Positions 1 through 9,887 of a stretch of 64,000 bases of DNA are shown piece after piece. The stretch lies in assembly GCF_030518795.1 (NCBI RefSeq), contig NZ_CP130427.1, forward strand, positions 2,356,001 through 2,420,000, written 5' to 3'. Position 1 is the stretch's first letter, and every line of letters starts with the position of its first letter. The notes under the pieces are model-generated. The model ran no database searches. It was not told where the DNA came from and was given only the letters and a program-made list of their open reading frames with translations. The translations under genes and the position numbers were made by a program. This stretch comes from Micromonospora sp. NBRC 110009. GTDB taxonomy: Bacteria; Actinomycetota; Actinomycetes; Mycobacteriales; Micromonosporaceae.

Positions 1-1745
1 TTCCGGTCGGCGTGCATCACCGTGGTGTGGTCCCGACCGCCGAAGGCCTGGCCGATCCGGGGCAGCGACAGGTCGGTCAGCTCCCGGCACAGGTACATGG
101 CCACCTGGCGGGCGTTGACCAGCACCCGGGACCGGGAGTGGCCGCGCAGGTCCTCCAGGCTCACCCCGAAGTAGTCCGCGGTGGAGACCATGATCTGGTC
201 GGCGGTGATCTCCGGGCCGGCGCCGTCGGGGATGAAGTCCCGCAGCACCTCCTCGGCGAGGGACAGCTCCACCGACGAGCGGGTCAGGCTGGCGAACGCG
301 GTGACCCGGATCAGCGCGCCCTCCAGTTCCCGGATCGAGTTCGACACCCGGGAGGCGATGAACTCCAGCACGTCGGGCGGGGCGAAGAGCCGCTCCTGGG
401 CCGCCTTCTTCTGCAGGATCGCGATCCGGGTCTCCAGGTCCGGCGGCTGGATGTCGGCGAGCAGGCCCCACTCGAACCGGGTCCGCAGCCGGTCCTCCAG
501 CGTCGCCAGCTGCTTCGGTGACCGGTCGGAGGTGATCACGATCTGCTTGTTGGCGTTGTGCAGCGTGTTGAAGGTGTGGAAGAACTCCTCCTGGGTCCGC
601 TCCCGGTTCTCCAGGAACTGGATGTCGTCGATCAGGAGGATGTCCACGTCCCGGTAGCGGCGCTGGAACGCGCTGGTCTTGTCGTCCCGCAGCGAGTTGA
701 TGAAGTCGTTGGTGAACTCCTCGGTCGAGACGTACCGGACCGAGCGGGCGTTGCCCAGCGTCGTGGCGTAGTGCCCGATGGCATGCAGCAGGTGGGTCTT
801 GCCCAACCCCGAGCTGCCGTAGATGAAGAGCGGGTTGTACGCCTTCGCCGGCGACTCGGCCACCGCCACGCTCGCGGCGTGCGCGAACCGGTTGGAGGAG
901 CCGATGACGAACGTCTCGAACATGTACTTGGGGTTGAGCCGGTTGCCACCGGTCTCCGCCCCGCCGGGCAGCCGCCGGTCGGGTGCCCCGCCGGGACGGT
1001 GATCCGTGCCACCACGCCCGGGCCCCGAGTCCGTCGCGCCGTTGGCGGGCAGGCCGCGCAGTGGCGGCGCGTCCGCCGGGCCGGGAGCCTCGCGGTAGCG
1101 GGGCTCGTAGCCGCGGCCGTCCGGGGACGGGCCGTCGACCCGTGGGCGCTCGTCGAAGCCCCGGTGCTCGGGGGCGGGGGCGCGCAGTGGCTCGGCGAAG
1201 GTGGCGCCGAACAAGGTGTCCTGCCCGTCCCGGCTGGCCGGGATGAGCGGCGGCCGGCCGCCGTCGGGCGTGCGCTGCCGCGGGGCGGGGTCCTCGATCG
1301 GCGGCTCCAGGCGCTGCTCGGCGTAGCCGGGGACGTCGGCCCGGGCCGGGAAGCCGAGTTCGGGGAAGCCGGGCGCCGCCACCGGCGGGCCGGGCTGGTC
1401 GAGGCCGCTGAGCAGGTCCTGGGGGGCGTCGAGCTCAGCCGGCTCGGGGCTGCTGCGGTAGACGGTGCCGGCGGGGCGGCCCTCCTCGGCGACCCGCACG
1501 GTGACGGCCACCTGGATCGGCCGGCCGAGTCGCCGGCTCAGCGCCTCGGTGATGGCCGGGCGGAGGCGGGACTCGATCACGTCCCGGGTGAAGGCGTCCG
1601 GTACGGAGAGCAGGGCGGTGTCCTCGACGATCGCCCGCAGGCGGGTCAACCGGAGGTACGCCCGCTGCTGCGCGGAGATGATCTCGTCGGCGAGCTCCTC
1701 CGTCGTCGCCGTCCACACCGCGGCAAGGTCGGTCGCTCCGGTCAC
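1..1745 (-). CDS. dnaA: Chromosomal replication initiator DnaA (C-terminal end cut off)
   Basis: DnaA binds DnaA boxes at oriC, opens the duplex and helps load DnaB. About 581 codons are visible from a GTG start preceded by a GAGGGGGG ribosome-binding sequence. An N-terminal domain is followed by a long Pro/Gly/Arg-rich linker, typical of actinobacterial DnaA. The AAA+ domain has Walker A GSSGLGKT (Lys near residue 316) and Walker B LLIDDIQF (near 370). The domain IV DNA-binding signature [10 protein letters not shown] lies at the very left edge, so only the last residues are missing. It diverges from rpmH, as in most actinobacteria, and two DnaA boxes lie just upstream of the start, suggesting autoregulation. 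Identification is secure. Confidence 0.98.
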   Translation of the reverse strand, partial: MTGATDLAAVWTATTEELADEIISAQQRAYLRLTRLRAIVEDTALLSVPDAFTRDVIESRLRPAITEALSRRLGRPIQVAVTVRVAEEGRPAGTVYRSSPEPAELDAPQDLLSGLDQPGPPVAAPGFPELGFPARADVPGYAEQRLEPPIEDPAPRQRTPDGGRPPLIPASRDGQDTLFGATFAEPLRAPAPEHRGFDERPRVDGPSPDGRGYEPRYREAPGPADAPPLRGLPANGATDSGPGRGGTDHRPGGAPDRRLPGGAETGGNRLNPKYMFETFVIGSSNRFAHAASVAVAESPAKAYNPLFIYGSSGLGKTHLLHAIGHYATTLGNARSVRYVSTEEFTNDFINSLRDDKTSAFQRRYRDVDILLIDDIQFLENRERTQEEFFHTFNTLHNANKQIVITSDRSPKQLATLEDRLRTRFEWGLLADIQPPDLETRIAILQKKAAQERLFAPPDVLEFIASRVSNSIRELEGALIRVTAFASLTRSSVELSLAEEVLRDFIPDGAGPEITADQIMVSTADYFGVSLEDLRGHSRSRVLVNARQVAMYLCRELTDLSLPRIGQAFGGRDHTTVMHADR

Positions 1746-1798
1746 CGTCGTGCCACCCCCCTCGCCTACTCACGCCCGCCCGGACGGCTGACCGGTCG

Positions 1799-1818
1799 TC
1801 ATCCACAAGTTATCCACA
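1799..1818. promoter_or_regulatory. Two adjacent DnaA boxes upstream of dnaA
   Basis: TCATCCACA (1799-1807) and the perfect consensus TTATCCACA (1810-1818) lie about 55 bases upstream of the dnaA start. Their position suggests autoregulation of dnaA by DnaA, as known in other bacteria. The 1746-2320 stretch between dnaA and rpmH otherwise holds only the divergent promoters; I see no gene in it. Confidence 0.75.
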
Positions 1819-2105
1819 GCCTGTGTGTACCGACCGATTGTGGCCGCCCACCGGACGCGGGTCGGACCTGCCCCCTGTGACTCCCGGAGGCGTTGAAGCG
1901 GGTTCACCGTGCCGAACGATTCACAACCTTGTCCGGTCTTGCCTGTCAGCGACAACCCAGACCCCCGACGCTGACCGCAATCGGGCACGCTAACAGCGCG
2001 GACCCCGCGCCATCAACCGTGGAGGCCGTGGCACCCTTGTCAACATCAGTGAAAACCGCCCCTTCGGTCGCGCTCTGGCGCCGACGACGGGCCGGGGTGT
2101 GATGT

Positions 2106-2134
2106 TTGACGGTCATTGCCCCGCTGCGTAGGCT
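2106..2134 (+). promoter_or_regulatory. Sigma70-type promoter for rpmH
   Basis: TTGACG (2106-2111) and TAGGCT (2129-2134) are separated by 17 bases, a near-ideal housekeeping promoter facing rpmH. It would give a leader of about 180 nt before the rpmH GTG. Confidence 0.65.
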
Positions 2135-2320
2135 GGAGCGGCTGCTCTCTCGCCCTCTGCTAGGGTGATGGGTGCTTGCTGTCCGCGGTCGCTTCCCCGC
2201 ATGGCCGAGGACCCGCGACGTCGGGCAGCACCGATCGGCGGCCACCACCGAGGTGGCCTGGACCACCACACGACCCCGGGGGATCCCCCGTCCGGGGCGT
2301 ACGACAACGGAGAGCCTGAC

Positions 2321-2458
2321 GTGAGCAAGCGCACCTACCAGCCGAACAACCGCCGGCGCGCGAAGACCCACGGCTTCCGGCTGCGCATGCGCACCCGTGC
2401 CGGCCGCGCCATCCTTTCGACCCGTCGCGCCAAGGGCCGCACCCGCCTGTCGGCCTGA
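2321..2458 (+). CDS. rpmH: 50S ribosomal protein L34
   Basis: A 45-residue, Arg/Lys-rich protein of the large ribosomal subunit. The start [20 protein letters not shown] is the classic L34 signature and the length fits the family exactly. The GTG start has a GGAGAG ribosome-binding site. It is first in the conserved rpmH-rnpA-yidD-yidC cluster. Identification is secure. Confidence 0.98.
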   Translation: MSKRTYQPNNRRRAKTHGFRLRMRTRAGRAILSTRRAKGRTRLSA

Positions 2459-2492
2459 GGCCGACCGGTCCGGTCCGGGGACGTGGGCAGTC

Positions 2493-2906
2493 GTGCTGAC
2501 CGCCGCGCAGCGACTGCGGCGCAGTAGCGACTTCGCCGCAGCGGTCCGGGGTGGCCGACGCGTCGGTCGTGGCGCCGTCGTGGTTCACCTGACCCTCCCC
2601 CAGCAGACCGGACCCACCGCGACAACCTCGCCGGAGCCGGCGCGGAGCCGCGGTGCGGAGACCTCCGCACCCAGCCGCGCCGGCTTCGTCGTGTCCAAGG
2701 CCGTCGGCAACGCGGTGGTCCGGAACAAGGTCCGCCGCCGGCTCCGCCACCTGGTCCGCGAGCGGCTGGCCGACCTGCCCGCTGGCAGCACCCTGGTGGT
2801 ACGCGCCCTCCCGCCGGCCGCCGAGGCGTCGTACGCCCGGCTCGGGGCCGACCTGGACGCCGCCCTCGCCGCCGCGCGCTCCCCCCGGGGTCGGCGGTCC
2901 CGGTGA
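2493..2906 (+). CDS. rnpA: Ribonuclease P protein component
   Basis: Protein subunit of RNase P, which trims the 5' leader of tRNA precursors together with the RnpB RNA. The 137-residue product starts [20 protein letters not shown] and contains the RNase P signature [14 protein letters not shown] around residues 75-88. The GTG at 2493 is preferred because homologues begin at this LTAAQRLRR sequence, although the frame is open further upstream. The last four bases overlap the yidD start (GTGA), so the two are translationally coupled. There is a slightly longer insert than usual in the middle ([14 protein letters not shown]). Confidence 0.96.
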   Translation: MLTAAQRLRRSSDFAAAVRGGRRVGRGAVVVHLTLPQQTGPTATTSPEPARSRGAETSAPSRAGFVVSKAVGNAVVRNKVRRRLRHLVRERLADLPAGSTLVVRALPPAAEASYARLGADLDAALAAARSPRGRRSR

Positions 2907-3187
2907 CCGAACACACTGCCGCGCCGCGGCCCACCACCGGCGCCCGCATGCTGCTGGTGCCCATCATCGCGTACCGTCGGTGGATAAGTCCGGCACTGCC
3001 GGCCCGCTGCCGGTTCTACCCGTCGTGCAGTGCCTATGCCGTCGAGGCGGTGTCCCGGCACGGTGCGCTGCGGGGAGCCTGGCTGACGGTCCGGCGGCTG
3101 TCGCGCTGCCACCCTTTCCACCCTGGTGGACACGACCCGGTGCCGGAGCCGGGCGACCGCCGCCGTGTCGACGTGACTGGAGCCTGA
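2903..3187 (+). CDS. yidD: Membrane protein insertion efficiency factor YidD
   Basis: A small (94 aa) inner-membrane-associated factor that aids YidC-dependent insertion. It shows the family signature with conserved cysteines: [19 protein letters not shown] (about residues 28-46) and [16 protein letters not shown] near residues 65-80. It overlaps rnpA by four bases and its stop abuts the yidC start, so the three form one operon. Confidence 0.96.
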   Translation: MTEHTAAPRPTTGARMLLVPIIAYRRWISPALPARCRFYPSCSAYAVEAVSRHGALRGAWLTVRRLSRCHPFHPGGHDPVPEPGDRRRVDVTGA

Positions 3188-4168
3188 GTGTTTAGTCTCG
3201 ACTGGATCTACTACGCGATCTCGTGGATCCTGCTGACCTGGCACTCGGCCTGGGACGCCATCGGGGTTCCGGTCGAGGCCGTGATCGGTACGAACTGGTC
3301 CTGGATCCTCGCCATCATCTTCCTGGTGGTGACGGTCCGGGTGATCCTCTTCCCGGTTTTCGTCAAGCAGATCAAGTCGCAGCGGGCCATGCAGGCGCTC
3401 CAGCCCAAGGTCAAGGAGCTCCAGGAGAAGCACAAGGGTGACCGGGAGACGCTCCAGAAGGAGATGATGGAGCTCTACCGGAAGGAAAAGGCCAACCCGC
3501 TGATGGGCTGCCTTCCGATGTTCCTCCAGATCCCCGTCTTCCTCGGCCTGTTCCACACGCTGAAGCGGCTCAACCCGGACAACCAGGGCAAGACCCTGTA
3601 CGGCTGGACGGTCGAGCAGTTCAACAGCGCCTCGAACGCCAAGCTCTTCACCGCTCCGATCTCCGGCCGGTTCGGCTCCACCGCCGACGAGCTGGCCCGG
3701 CTGGGCGCGCACAGCGGCACGGTGAAGGTGGTCGCCGGCGTCCTGGTGCTCATCATGATCGCCACCACCTACCTGACCAGCCGCCAGATGATCCTGAAGA
3801 CCGGCTGGGCCGAGGACCCGCAGCAGCGCATGGTCCAGCGGCTGATGCTCTACGGCATCCCGGTGTCGCTGCTGGTCTCCGGCTCGATCTTCCCGATCGG
3901 TGTGATCATCTACTGGGTCACCAACAACCTGTTCACCCTCGGCCAGCAGCAGTGGGTGCTTCGGAAGTTCCCGCCGCTGGTGCCGCCGAAGGGTGCCGCC
4001 GGCACGAAGACCACCGCCCAGCCGGCCAAGAGCGGCGGCCTGCTCGGCCGCAAGACCGCCCAGCCGGCGGCCAAGGCGCCGGCGGCCGCCCCGAAGGTCG
4101 CCGCCCCGAAGCCCGGCGCCAAGCCGGTCAACCCGAAGAAGGGCCGCCCCGCCAAGCGGCAGGGCTGA
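3188..4168 (+). CDS. yidC: Membrane protein insertase YidC/Oxa1
   Basis: Inserts and folds integral membrane proteins, alone or with SecYEG. The 326-residue protein is the short actinobacterial type, with an N-terminal membrane segment, the core SQRAMQALQPKVKELQEKHK cytoplasmic hairpin (about 61-80), and NPLMGCLPMFLQIPVFLGLF (about 101-120). Membrane segments follow near 185-200 and 225-255. The C-terminal tail is Lys/Ala/Pro-rich and positively charged, as expected for ribosome contact. The GTG start directly follows the yidD stop. Identification is secure. Confidence 0.97.
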   Translation: MFSLDWIYYAISWILLTWHSAWDAIGVPVEAVIGTNWSWILAIIFLVVTVRVILFPVFVKQIKSQRAMQALQPKVKELQEKHKGDRETLQKEMMELYRKEKANPLMGCLPMFLQIPVFLGLFHTLKRLNPDNQGKTLYGWTVEQFNSASNAKLFTAPISGRFGSTADELARLGAHSGTVKVVAGVLVLIMIATTYLTSRQMILKTGWAEDPQQRMVQRLMLYGIPVSLLVSGSIFPIGVIIYWVTNNLFTLGQQQWVLRKFPPLVPPKGAAGTKTTAQPAKSGGLLGRKTAQPAAKAPAAAPKVAAPKPGAKPVNPKKGRPAKRQG

Positions 4169-4381
4169 GCCACCGGGCCGCCGCCGGGTCCCGGTGGCGG
4201 CCCGTCCGGCCCCCGAGCTGCCACCGTACGGTCGGCGCCGGGCCGGAACCCGCCGCGCGGAGCGCGGTCACGGGCGAAACTGGCCCGTACAGACGTGCCC
4301 GAGGGCACCGGCGAACCTCCCGCCGGCCTCGGGAGACCAGCGGACCCGACGGTCCGGCCGAGCGAGTACGGAGATGAGACC

Positions 4382-4966
4382 GTGACCGACACCAGCATCC
4401 CCAGCGCCGACCCGTCCGTGGACGAGGAAACCCTGCCGGCCGCCACTGACGAGGTCGAGGAGATCCCGGCCGAGGAGGCCCGGGAGAAGAAGGCCCCGGC
4501 CGACAGCGACCTGTTCCGGCAGAGCGAGATCGCGGCCGACTACGTCGAGGGCCTGCTCGACATCCTCGACTACGACGGCGACATCGACGAGCTGGTCTCC
4601 GGCGGCCGCCCGGTCGTCGAGGTGGTCGGCGACCGCCTGCAGAACCTCATCGGCCAGCGTGGTGCCACCCTGGAGGCGCTCCAGGAGCTGGCCCGGCTGG
4701 CGGTGTTCCGGCAGACCGGCTCGCCGAGCCGCCTGCTGCTCGACGTCGGCGGCTACCGGGCCGCCCGGCGCAAGGAGCTCGCCGCCGTCGCCCGCAACGC
4801 GGTGGAGAAGGTCAAGGAGTACGGCGAGCCGGTGCGTCTGGAGCCGATGTCCGCCTTCGAGCGCAAGTGCGTGCACGACGTGGTCAACGCGATGACCGGC
4901 GTGGAGAGCGAGTCCGAGGGCGTCGAGCCGAACCGCCGGATCGTCGTCCGGCCGGTGGCGGACTGA
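4382..4966 (+). CDS. jag: Jag/KhpB-type single-stranded nucleic acid-binding protein
   Basis: RNA-binding protein with KH and R3H domains (SpoIIIJ-associated protein, KhpB), present next to yidC in many Gram-positive bacteria. The 194-residue product has an acidic N-terminal 50 residues, a KH region with the LIGQRGATLEALQ motif (about 98-110), and an R3H region with RKELAAVARN and RLEPMSAFERKCVHD (about 130-175). The GTG at 4382 follows a GGAGA site and avoids an implausible upstream extension. It is followed after four bases by rsmG. Confidence 0.93.
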   Translation: MTDTSIPSADPSVDEETLPAATDEVEEIPAEEAREKKAPADSDLFRQSEIAADYVEGLLDILDYDGDIDELVSGGRPVVEVVGDRLQNLIGQRGATLEALQELARLAVFRQTGSPSRLLLDVGGYRAARRKELAAVARNAVEKVKEYGEPVRLEPMSAFERKCVHDVVNAMTGVESESEGVEPNRRIVVRPVAD

Positions 4967-4970
4967 CCGG

Positions 4971-6236
4971 GTGACTGCCGACGAGACGACGGCGGGTGCC
5001 GTGACCGGCCCGGGTGGTACGCCGCCCGGGCCGTCGGCTGTGCACCCGGACCCGAACGTCGACCCGGTCTTCTCCGACGGCGATCCCGGCTCCCCGGCCG
5101 AGCCGGCGTTCACTGGTACGCCCTCCGTCCCGGCCGACCCGTCGTTCTCCGACGATTCGGGCGACGCGTCATCCTCCGGCGTCCCGGGCGAGCCGTCGAC
5201 GGCCGGCGCGCCGCCGCGGCCCTCCGCCCCGACCGAGGCGGCGACCCACGCGGAGCCGTCCGCCGACGTGACCCCGGCCTTCTCCGCTGACCGAGCCTCC
5301 GGGTCCGGCCGGCCGTCGGTCCCGGTGGAGGAGCCGGCCGCGCCGGTCGGTGCCGTCGACCCCGTGTTCGCCGAGCCGACCACCGCCGCTGACCCCGCCG
5401 ACGCGGACGCCCCGGTGGCCCCGTCCTTCGTGGACGGTGCTCCCCGGTCCATCGAGCCGGCCGACGAGGATGGGCCGTCCGGCGAGCAGCCCTCCCCGGC
5501 CGACGTGACGCTGCCGCCCGAACTGGCCGAGGCCGCCCGTACCCTCTTCGGCGATCGGCTCGACCTGGCCGCCGCGTACGCCGAACTGCTGGCGACGGAC
5601 GGTGTGGTGCGCGGCCTGATCGGCCCCCGCGAGACGCCGCGGCTCTGGGAGCGGCACCTGCTGAACTGCGCGGCGATGGCCGAGCGGATCCCGGAGGGGG
5701 CCAGCGTCATCGACGTCGGCTCGGGGGCCGGACTGCCCGGCCTGGTGCTGGCGATCGCCCGGCCCGACCTCACCGTGACCCTCGTCGAGCCGCTCGCTCG
5801 GCGGACCGCCTTCCTCGTCGAGGCGGTGGAGCAGCTCGGACTGACCCGGACGGTCCGGGTCTTCCGCGGGCGGGCGGAGGAGGCGGCCGCCGGCACCCGC
5901 GACACCCCAGCCCTCAGCGCCGACATCGTGACCGCCCGCGCCGTCGCCGCGCTGGACCGGCTCGCGGCCTGGTGCCTGCCGCTGGTGGTGCGCGGCGGGC
6001 GACTCGTGGCGCTCAAGGGCGCGTCGGCAGCCGAGGAGATCGCGGAGCACGGCGCGGCGGTGGCCCGGCTCGGTGGAGGTGAGCCGGAGGTGCACCGGTG
6101 CGGGGTGGGCGTGATCGATCCGCCTGCGACGGTGATCGAGGTGGTCCGGGAGCGGGTGGTCGGTCCGGTCCGGAAGAAGGGCCCGAAGCGCTCGCGCGGC
6201 GGTCGCCGCCGTGGTGGCCGCGACCGGGATCGCTGA
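4971..6236 (+). CDS. rsmG: 16S rRNA (guanine-N7) methyltransferase RsmG with a long disordered N-terminal extension
   Basis: RsmG (GidB) methylates a guanine of the 530 loop of 16S rRNA, and its loss is known to give low-level streptomycin resistance. The SAM-binding core is VIDVGSGAGLPGLVLA (about 246-261), with RETPRLWERHLLNC before it and a Lys/Arg-rich tail. The core needs only about 240 residues, but the frame is open from a GTG four bases after jag and adds about 178 Pro/Asp/Ser-rich residues. These contain repeated P-x-F motifs (PVF, PAF, PSF, PAF, PVF, PSF). An internal GTG at 5505 would give a normal-sized protein. The coupling to jag and the repeats favour the long form. Confidence 0.92.
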   Translation: MTADETTAGAVTGPGGTPPGPSAVHPDPNVDPVFSDGDPGSPAEPAFTGTPSVPADPSFSDDSGDASSSGVPGEPSTAGAPPRPSAPTEAATHAEPSADVTPAFSADRASGSGRPSVPVEEPAAPVGAVDPVFAEPTTAADPADADAPVAPSFVDGAPRSIEPADEDGPSGEQPSPADVTLPPELAEAARTLFGDRLDLAAAYAELLATDGVVRGLIGPRETPRLWERHLLNCAAMAERIPEGASVIDVGSGAGLPGLVLAIARPDLTVTLVEPLARRTAFLVEAVEQLGLTRTVRVFRGRAEEAAAGTRDTPALSADIVTARAVAALDRLAAWCLPLVVRGGRLVALKGASAAEEIAEHGAAVARLGGGEPEVHRCGVGVIDPPATVIEVVRERVVGPVRKKGPKRSRGGRRRGGRDRDR

Positions 6237-6311
6237 CGCCGGAACGGCTTCGGCGCCGGGATCCGATCGTCGGACCGGGGCGCGGTTCCACCGATCTATG
6301 AGAACCCGACA

Positions 6312-6341
6312 TGGACCGGCTACGCCCGTCCGCCGTAGGCT
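6312..6341 (+). promoter_or_regulatory. Candidate parAB promoter
   Basis: TGGACC (6312-6317) and TAGGCT (6336-6341) are spaced by 18 bases, about 140 bases before the parA GTG. TAGGCT recurs as a -10 element across this window. A second -10-like TAGTGT follows near 6355. Confidence 0.4.
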
Positions 6342-6483
6342 GACCGCGCGTCGATAGTGTGGAACGGCGGTGCCGGGCGGCACCCGAACCCGACCGTTCC
6401 CACCGGGCCCAGACGCCGCGCCGAGAGCGCGGGGCCCATTGACGGGGTGCGGACCGACCATCCGGAGCGGGCAGGGATGACAG

Positions 6484-7827
6484 GTGCATGACGACGGCAG
6501 GTATGACGATCGACGGGTGAGCGGGCCGGGCGGACGACCCTCTGCCGACGACCCGGTTTCACGTGAAACCGACTACCCGGGCTGGAGCGACTCCAGCTCG
6601 TCCGCGCGGCCGCCGGAGGGCGATCCGGGCGTCCGCCGGGACGTGCCGGGCCGACCGACCTCCGCGGTGCCGGCGAACGTCCCGCTGGCGCGCGAGCCGC
6701 ACGACCCGACCGGCGGGCCGGCGCACGCGGCGAGCGCGCGCCCGGCCCCGGTCCGGGGCAACGCGGCCGTGCCCGGTCGTTACGAGGTGCAGCCCCCGGT
6801 TTCCGACGTGCCGCAGCAGGCGACTCCCCAGGCGGCCCCGGACGTGGTCGCCGGCGTGGTGGTTCCCTCCGACACGCCACCGGCCGCTCGCTACGCTGCC
6901 GAATCCGCCGCGAGCACGTACGTTTCACGTGAAACCCCGACGCGCGAAGAGGATGACCCACCGTTGGCTATGGAGGCTATGCGCGCCGTGCAGATCCTGA
7001 ATCCCAGTGGTGAGGTGACCATGCCTCGCCCGGACCGGACCCGGGTGATGTGCGTCGCCAACCAGAAGGGCGGCGTGGGCAAGACCACGACCACCGTGAA
7101 CCTGGCGGTGGCGCTCGCCCTGCACGGCAACCGCGTCCTCGTGGTCGACCTCGACCCGCAGGGCAACGCCTCCACGGGGCTCAACGTCCCGCACCACACC
7201 GGCGTCCCGGACGTGTACGACTGCCTGATCGACAGCGTGCCGCTGGAGGACGTGGCGCAGACGGTCGAGGGCATCCCGAACCTGTGGTGCGTACCGGCCA
7301 CCATCGACCTGGCCGGCGCCGAGATCGAGCTGGTGTCCGTGGTCGCCCGGGAGTCCCGGCTGGCCCGCGCCATCGCCGCCTACCCGGGGCACTTCGACTA
7401 CATCTTCATCGACTGCCCGCCCTCGCTCGGCCTGCTGACCGTCAACGCACTGGTCGCCGCGCAGGAGGTGCTGATCCCCATCCAGTGCGAGTACTACGCG
7501 CTGGAGGGCCTCAACCAGCTGATCAACAACATCAACCTGGTCCGCCAGCACCTCAACCCGAAGCTTGAGGTCTCCACCATCCTGCTCACCATGTACGACC
7601 GGCGTACTCGGCTGGCCGATGCCGTGGAGCAGGACGTCCGGAACCACTTCGGCGACAAGGTGCTCCAGGCCGTCATCCCCCGGAACGTTCGGGTCTCCGA
7701 GGCGCCGAGCTACGGCCAGTCGGTGATGACCTACGATCCCGGTTCGCGGGGGGCGACGAGCTACTTCGAGGCCGCCCAGGAGATCGCCGAGCGAGGGGCC
7801 AAGGAGCCGGTGAGCCGGAATGCGTAG
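6484..7827 (+). CDS. parA: Chromosome partitioning ATPase ParA (Soj)
   Basis: ParA is a deviant Walker ATPase that moves the origin region by interacting with ParB-parS complexes. In streptomycetes it also interacts with the tip-growth machinery. The 447-residue form has a disordered N-terminal 180 residues and then the ATPase core with KGGVGKTTTT (Lys195 and Lys200), DLDPQGNAST and YIFIDCPPSLGLLTVNAL. Two parS sites lie in the extension, and in frame both encode VSRET (residues 25-29 and 147-151). Streptomyces ParA has a similar VSRET-containing extension. Shorter starts exist (ATG at 6970 and 7021). The gene is 27 bases before parB. Confidence 0.96.
   Translation: MHDDGRYDDRRVSGPGGRPSADDPVSRETDYPGWSDSSSSARPPEGDPGVRRDVPGRPTSAVPANVPLAREPHDPTGGPAHAASARPAPVRGNAAVPGRYEVQPPVSDVPQQATPQAAPDVVAGVVVPSDTPPAARYAAESAASTYVSRETPTREEDDPPLAMEAMRAVQILNPSGEVTMPRPDRTRVMCVANQKGGVGKTTTTVNLAVALALHGNRVLVVDLDPQGNASTGLNVPHHTGVPDVYDCLIDSVPLEDVAQTVEGIPNLWCVPATIDLAGAEIELVSVVARESRLARAIAAYPGHFDYIFIDCPPSLGLLTVNALVAAQEVLIPIQCEYYALEGLNQLINNINLVRQHLNPKLEVSTILLTMYDRRTRLADAVEQDVRNHFGDKVLQAVIPRNVRVSEAPSYGQSVMTYDPGSRGATSYFEAAQEIAERGAKEPVSRNA
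6556..6569. promoter_or_regulatory. parS site 1 (inside parA)
   Basis: Perfect GTTTCACGTGAAAC palindrome, the ParB-binding centromere-like site. It is read in the parA frame as Val-Ser-Arg-Glu-Thr with A/T-ending codons unlike the rest of the gene. Confidence 0.92.
6922..6935. promoter_or_regulatory. parS site 2 (inside parA)
   Basis: Perfect GTTTCACGTGAAAC, again in the parA frame as VSRET, just before the ATPase domain. Confidence 0.92.
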
Positions 7828-7854
7828 TGCGAAGAAGTCGCTGGGAGGCGTCGC

Positions 7855-8883
7855 ATGAAGAACCGTCCTCGCGGCGGTCTGGGCCGAGGGCTCGGTGCCC
7901 TCATCCCCACCGGTCCGGTGCCGGGCAGTGCCCCGGCGGCCGCCGATTCCGAGAGCGGTGCGGTGCCGACCGCCCCGACCACGCCCGTGGCCGGCGCGGA
8001 TGCGGCCGTCATCGGGGCACCCACCCCCGCGGCCGAGCCCGAGCCCCAGCTGAGCCCGGTGCCCGGGGCGCGCTTCGCCGAGATCCCGGTCGACGCCATC
8101 GTGCCGAACCCGAAGCAGCCCCGGCAGGTCTTCGACGAGGAGGCGCTGGAGGAGCTGAAGACCTCGATCCAGGAGGTCGGCTTCCTCCAGCCGATCGTGG
8201 TGCGCCAGCTCGACGGCGAGAAGTACGAACTCGTCATGGGCGAGCGGCGCTGGCGGGCCGCCCAGGCGGTCGGGCGGGACAACATCCCCGCCATCGTCCG
8301 AGACACCAAGGACGACGCGATGCTCCGGGACGCGTTGCTGGAGAACATCCACCGGGCCAACCTCAACCCGCTGGAAGAGGCGGCCGCGTACCAGCAGCTC
8401 CTGGAGGAGTTCGGGGCGACCCACGAGGAGCTGGCCCGCCGGATCGGCCGGAGCCGGCCGCAGATCTCCAACACCATCCGCCTGATGAACCTGCCCGCCC
8501 AGGTGCAGCGGCGGGTCGCCGCCGGGGTGCTCTCCGCCGGGCACGCCCGGGCACTGCTCAGCCTCGACGATGCCGAGGCGCAGGAGCAGCTCGCCAAGCG
8601 GATCGTCGCCGAGGGCATCTCCGTACGCGCCACCGAGGAGATGGTGGCGCTGGCGCTGGCCGACGGTCCGGCGAAGACGCCCGCGGCCAAGCGCCGGCCG
8701 AAGCCGCACGCACCGGCGCTGTCGGATCTGGCGGACCGGCTCTCCGACCGGTTCGACACCCGGGTGAAGGTCGACATCGGTCGGAGTAAGGGCAAGATCA
8801 CCATCGAGTTCGCGACGGTCGACGACCTGGAGCGGATCGTCGGGATCATCGGTGTGGGCCAGGAGGAGCAGCCCCAGGAATAG
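7855..8883 (+). CDS. parB: Chromosome partitioning protein ParB (Spo0J)
   Basis: ParB is a CTP-dependent clamp that loads at parS and spreads to organise the origin. The 342-residue protein has an Ala/Pro-rich N-terminus (about 1-75). The NTPase core follows with [18 protein letters not shown] and the GERRWRAAQ motif (about 127-135). The helix-turn-helix region [20 protein letters not shown] is near 198-217, and the C-terminal dimerisation domain is [16 protein letters not shown] strong GGGAGG site precedes the ATG. It is the second gene of parAB and ends at a hairpin terminator. Confidence 0.97.
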   Translation: MKNRPRGGLGRGLGALIPTGPVPGSAPAAADSESGAVPTAPTTPVAGADAAVIGAPTPAAEPEPQLSPVPGARFAEIPVDAIVPNPKQPRQVFDEEALEELKTSIQEVGFLQPIVVRQLDGEKYELVMGERRWRAAQAVGRDNIPAIVRDTKDDAMLRDALLENIHRANLNPLEEAAAYQQLLEEFGATHEELARRIGRSRPQISNTIRLMNLPAQVQRRVAAGVLSAGHARALLSLDDAEAQEQLAKRIVAEGISVRATEEMVALALADGPAKTPAAKRRPKPHAPALSDLADRLSDRFDTRVKVDIGRSKGKITIEFATVDDLERIVGIIGVGQEEQPQE

Positions 8884-8901
8884 CGCGTTCCTCTCGTCGG
8901 C

Positions 8902-8938
8902 CTCGGCCGCGTCGTCCCCGCCGGACGACGCGGCCGAG
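8902..8938 (+). terminator. Hairpin terminator after parB
   Basis: A perfect 16-base inverted repeat (8902-8917 and 8923-8938) with a five-base loop begins 18 bases after the parB stop. There is no clear U tract, as is common in actinobacteria. Confidence 0.7.
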
Positions 8939-9162
8939 TCGTGTCGGGGTCGGCCTGCTGGCGTGGCGTTGCGGTGCGCCGTGCATCCTCGGCTTCTAGC
9001 GGCCTTCTCCGGGGCTCTCCGGGTTGGATGCCTGTTCGGGGGCGGCCCGATCCTGCCGACCGCTCTACGGGCTTTTGAGAGTGTCCGCTGCCGCTGTCAA
9101 CGCAGGGGCTGCCGCTCGTTCGGCTCAGTCTGGCCCGCTGTGCCGCCGCCCCGCCCGGCCTT

Positions 9163-9176
9163 CTTTCACGTGAAAC
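9163..9176. promoter_or_regulatory. parS site 3 (one mismatch)
   Basis: CTTTCACGTGAAAC differs from the consensus only in the first base. Confidence 0.8.
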
Positions 9177-9217
9177 GGCTGGTGCGCCGCCCTTGTCGCT
9201 GCGGGGCGCCGACTCTG

Positions 9218-9231
9218 GTTTCACGTGAAAC
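9218..9231. promoter_or_regulatory. parS site 4
   Basis: Perfect GTTTCACGTGAAAC, 55 bases after site 3. Confidence 0.92.
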
Positions 9232-9856
9232 GGGAGCAGATGGCGAGGGCGGGGAGAGCCGCTGGGGGCTGGCTCGCGGGCCGGCCTCGGACGACGAAGG
9301 CCCCTGGGCCACATCTCTCTCCCTGCCTCGGGCGCCCACTGGCGCAGTAGGGGCGAGGAGGGTCACTCCGCGCCCGGCCGTTCCCCTGTGAAGCCAACCC
9401 CGACGCAGCGGCTGTTCTGTCGAGCGGAGGGCCGCCCGGAGCGGACGACCGGGCGGAGTGGCAGCGGCGGGTGGGATGCCGAGGTGGGGCGCGTCCCGGC
9501 TTCCTGGCACCTGGCCGTTGTCCAGAGGCGGGACCGGCCCTTGGCCTCCTTTCGGGCGGCGGCGCGCTGATGCGCCTCCTGCGTCCGGTCGCCTGACTCG
9601 GCAGCGCGTCCCGGTCGATCCCTCTAGGTCCTGTTGGGCCGCAGCTTAATTCGGCCGTGCGGCTCGAAGTCGTCGCGTCCCGGGTTGGTCAACGGAAGCA
9701 CCTCCCCAGGGCCGCACGGCACCGGCGCCAGGTTGAGGAGAGGGAAGCCGGACGCCGGGTGAGCCGCGCCTAGCCACCACCGCACGGCCCCGGCTCAGCC
9801 GGATTGCTGCGGGCCTCGCTCCGACTCGCCACGGCCGCACGCGCGACGGCCGCACG

Positions 9857-9887
9857 CGACGGCGGCACGGGGGCGACGGCGGCACGG
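9857..9887. repeat. Short GC-rich direct repeat
   Basis: CGACGGCGGCACGG occurs at 9857-9870 and again at 9874-9887 (17-base period), with degenerate copies of CGACGGC and GGCACGG on both sides (about 9838-9896). No function is evident. Confidence 0.6.

Noticed and set aside
1799..2320. oriC in the dnaA-rpmH gap
   Set aside because: Only two DnaA boxes are present there. In actinobacteria the origin lies between dnaA and dnaN, left of this window.
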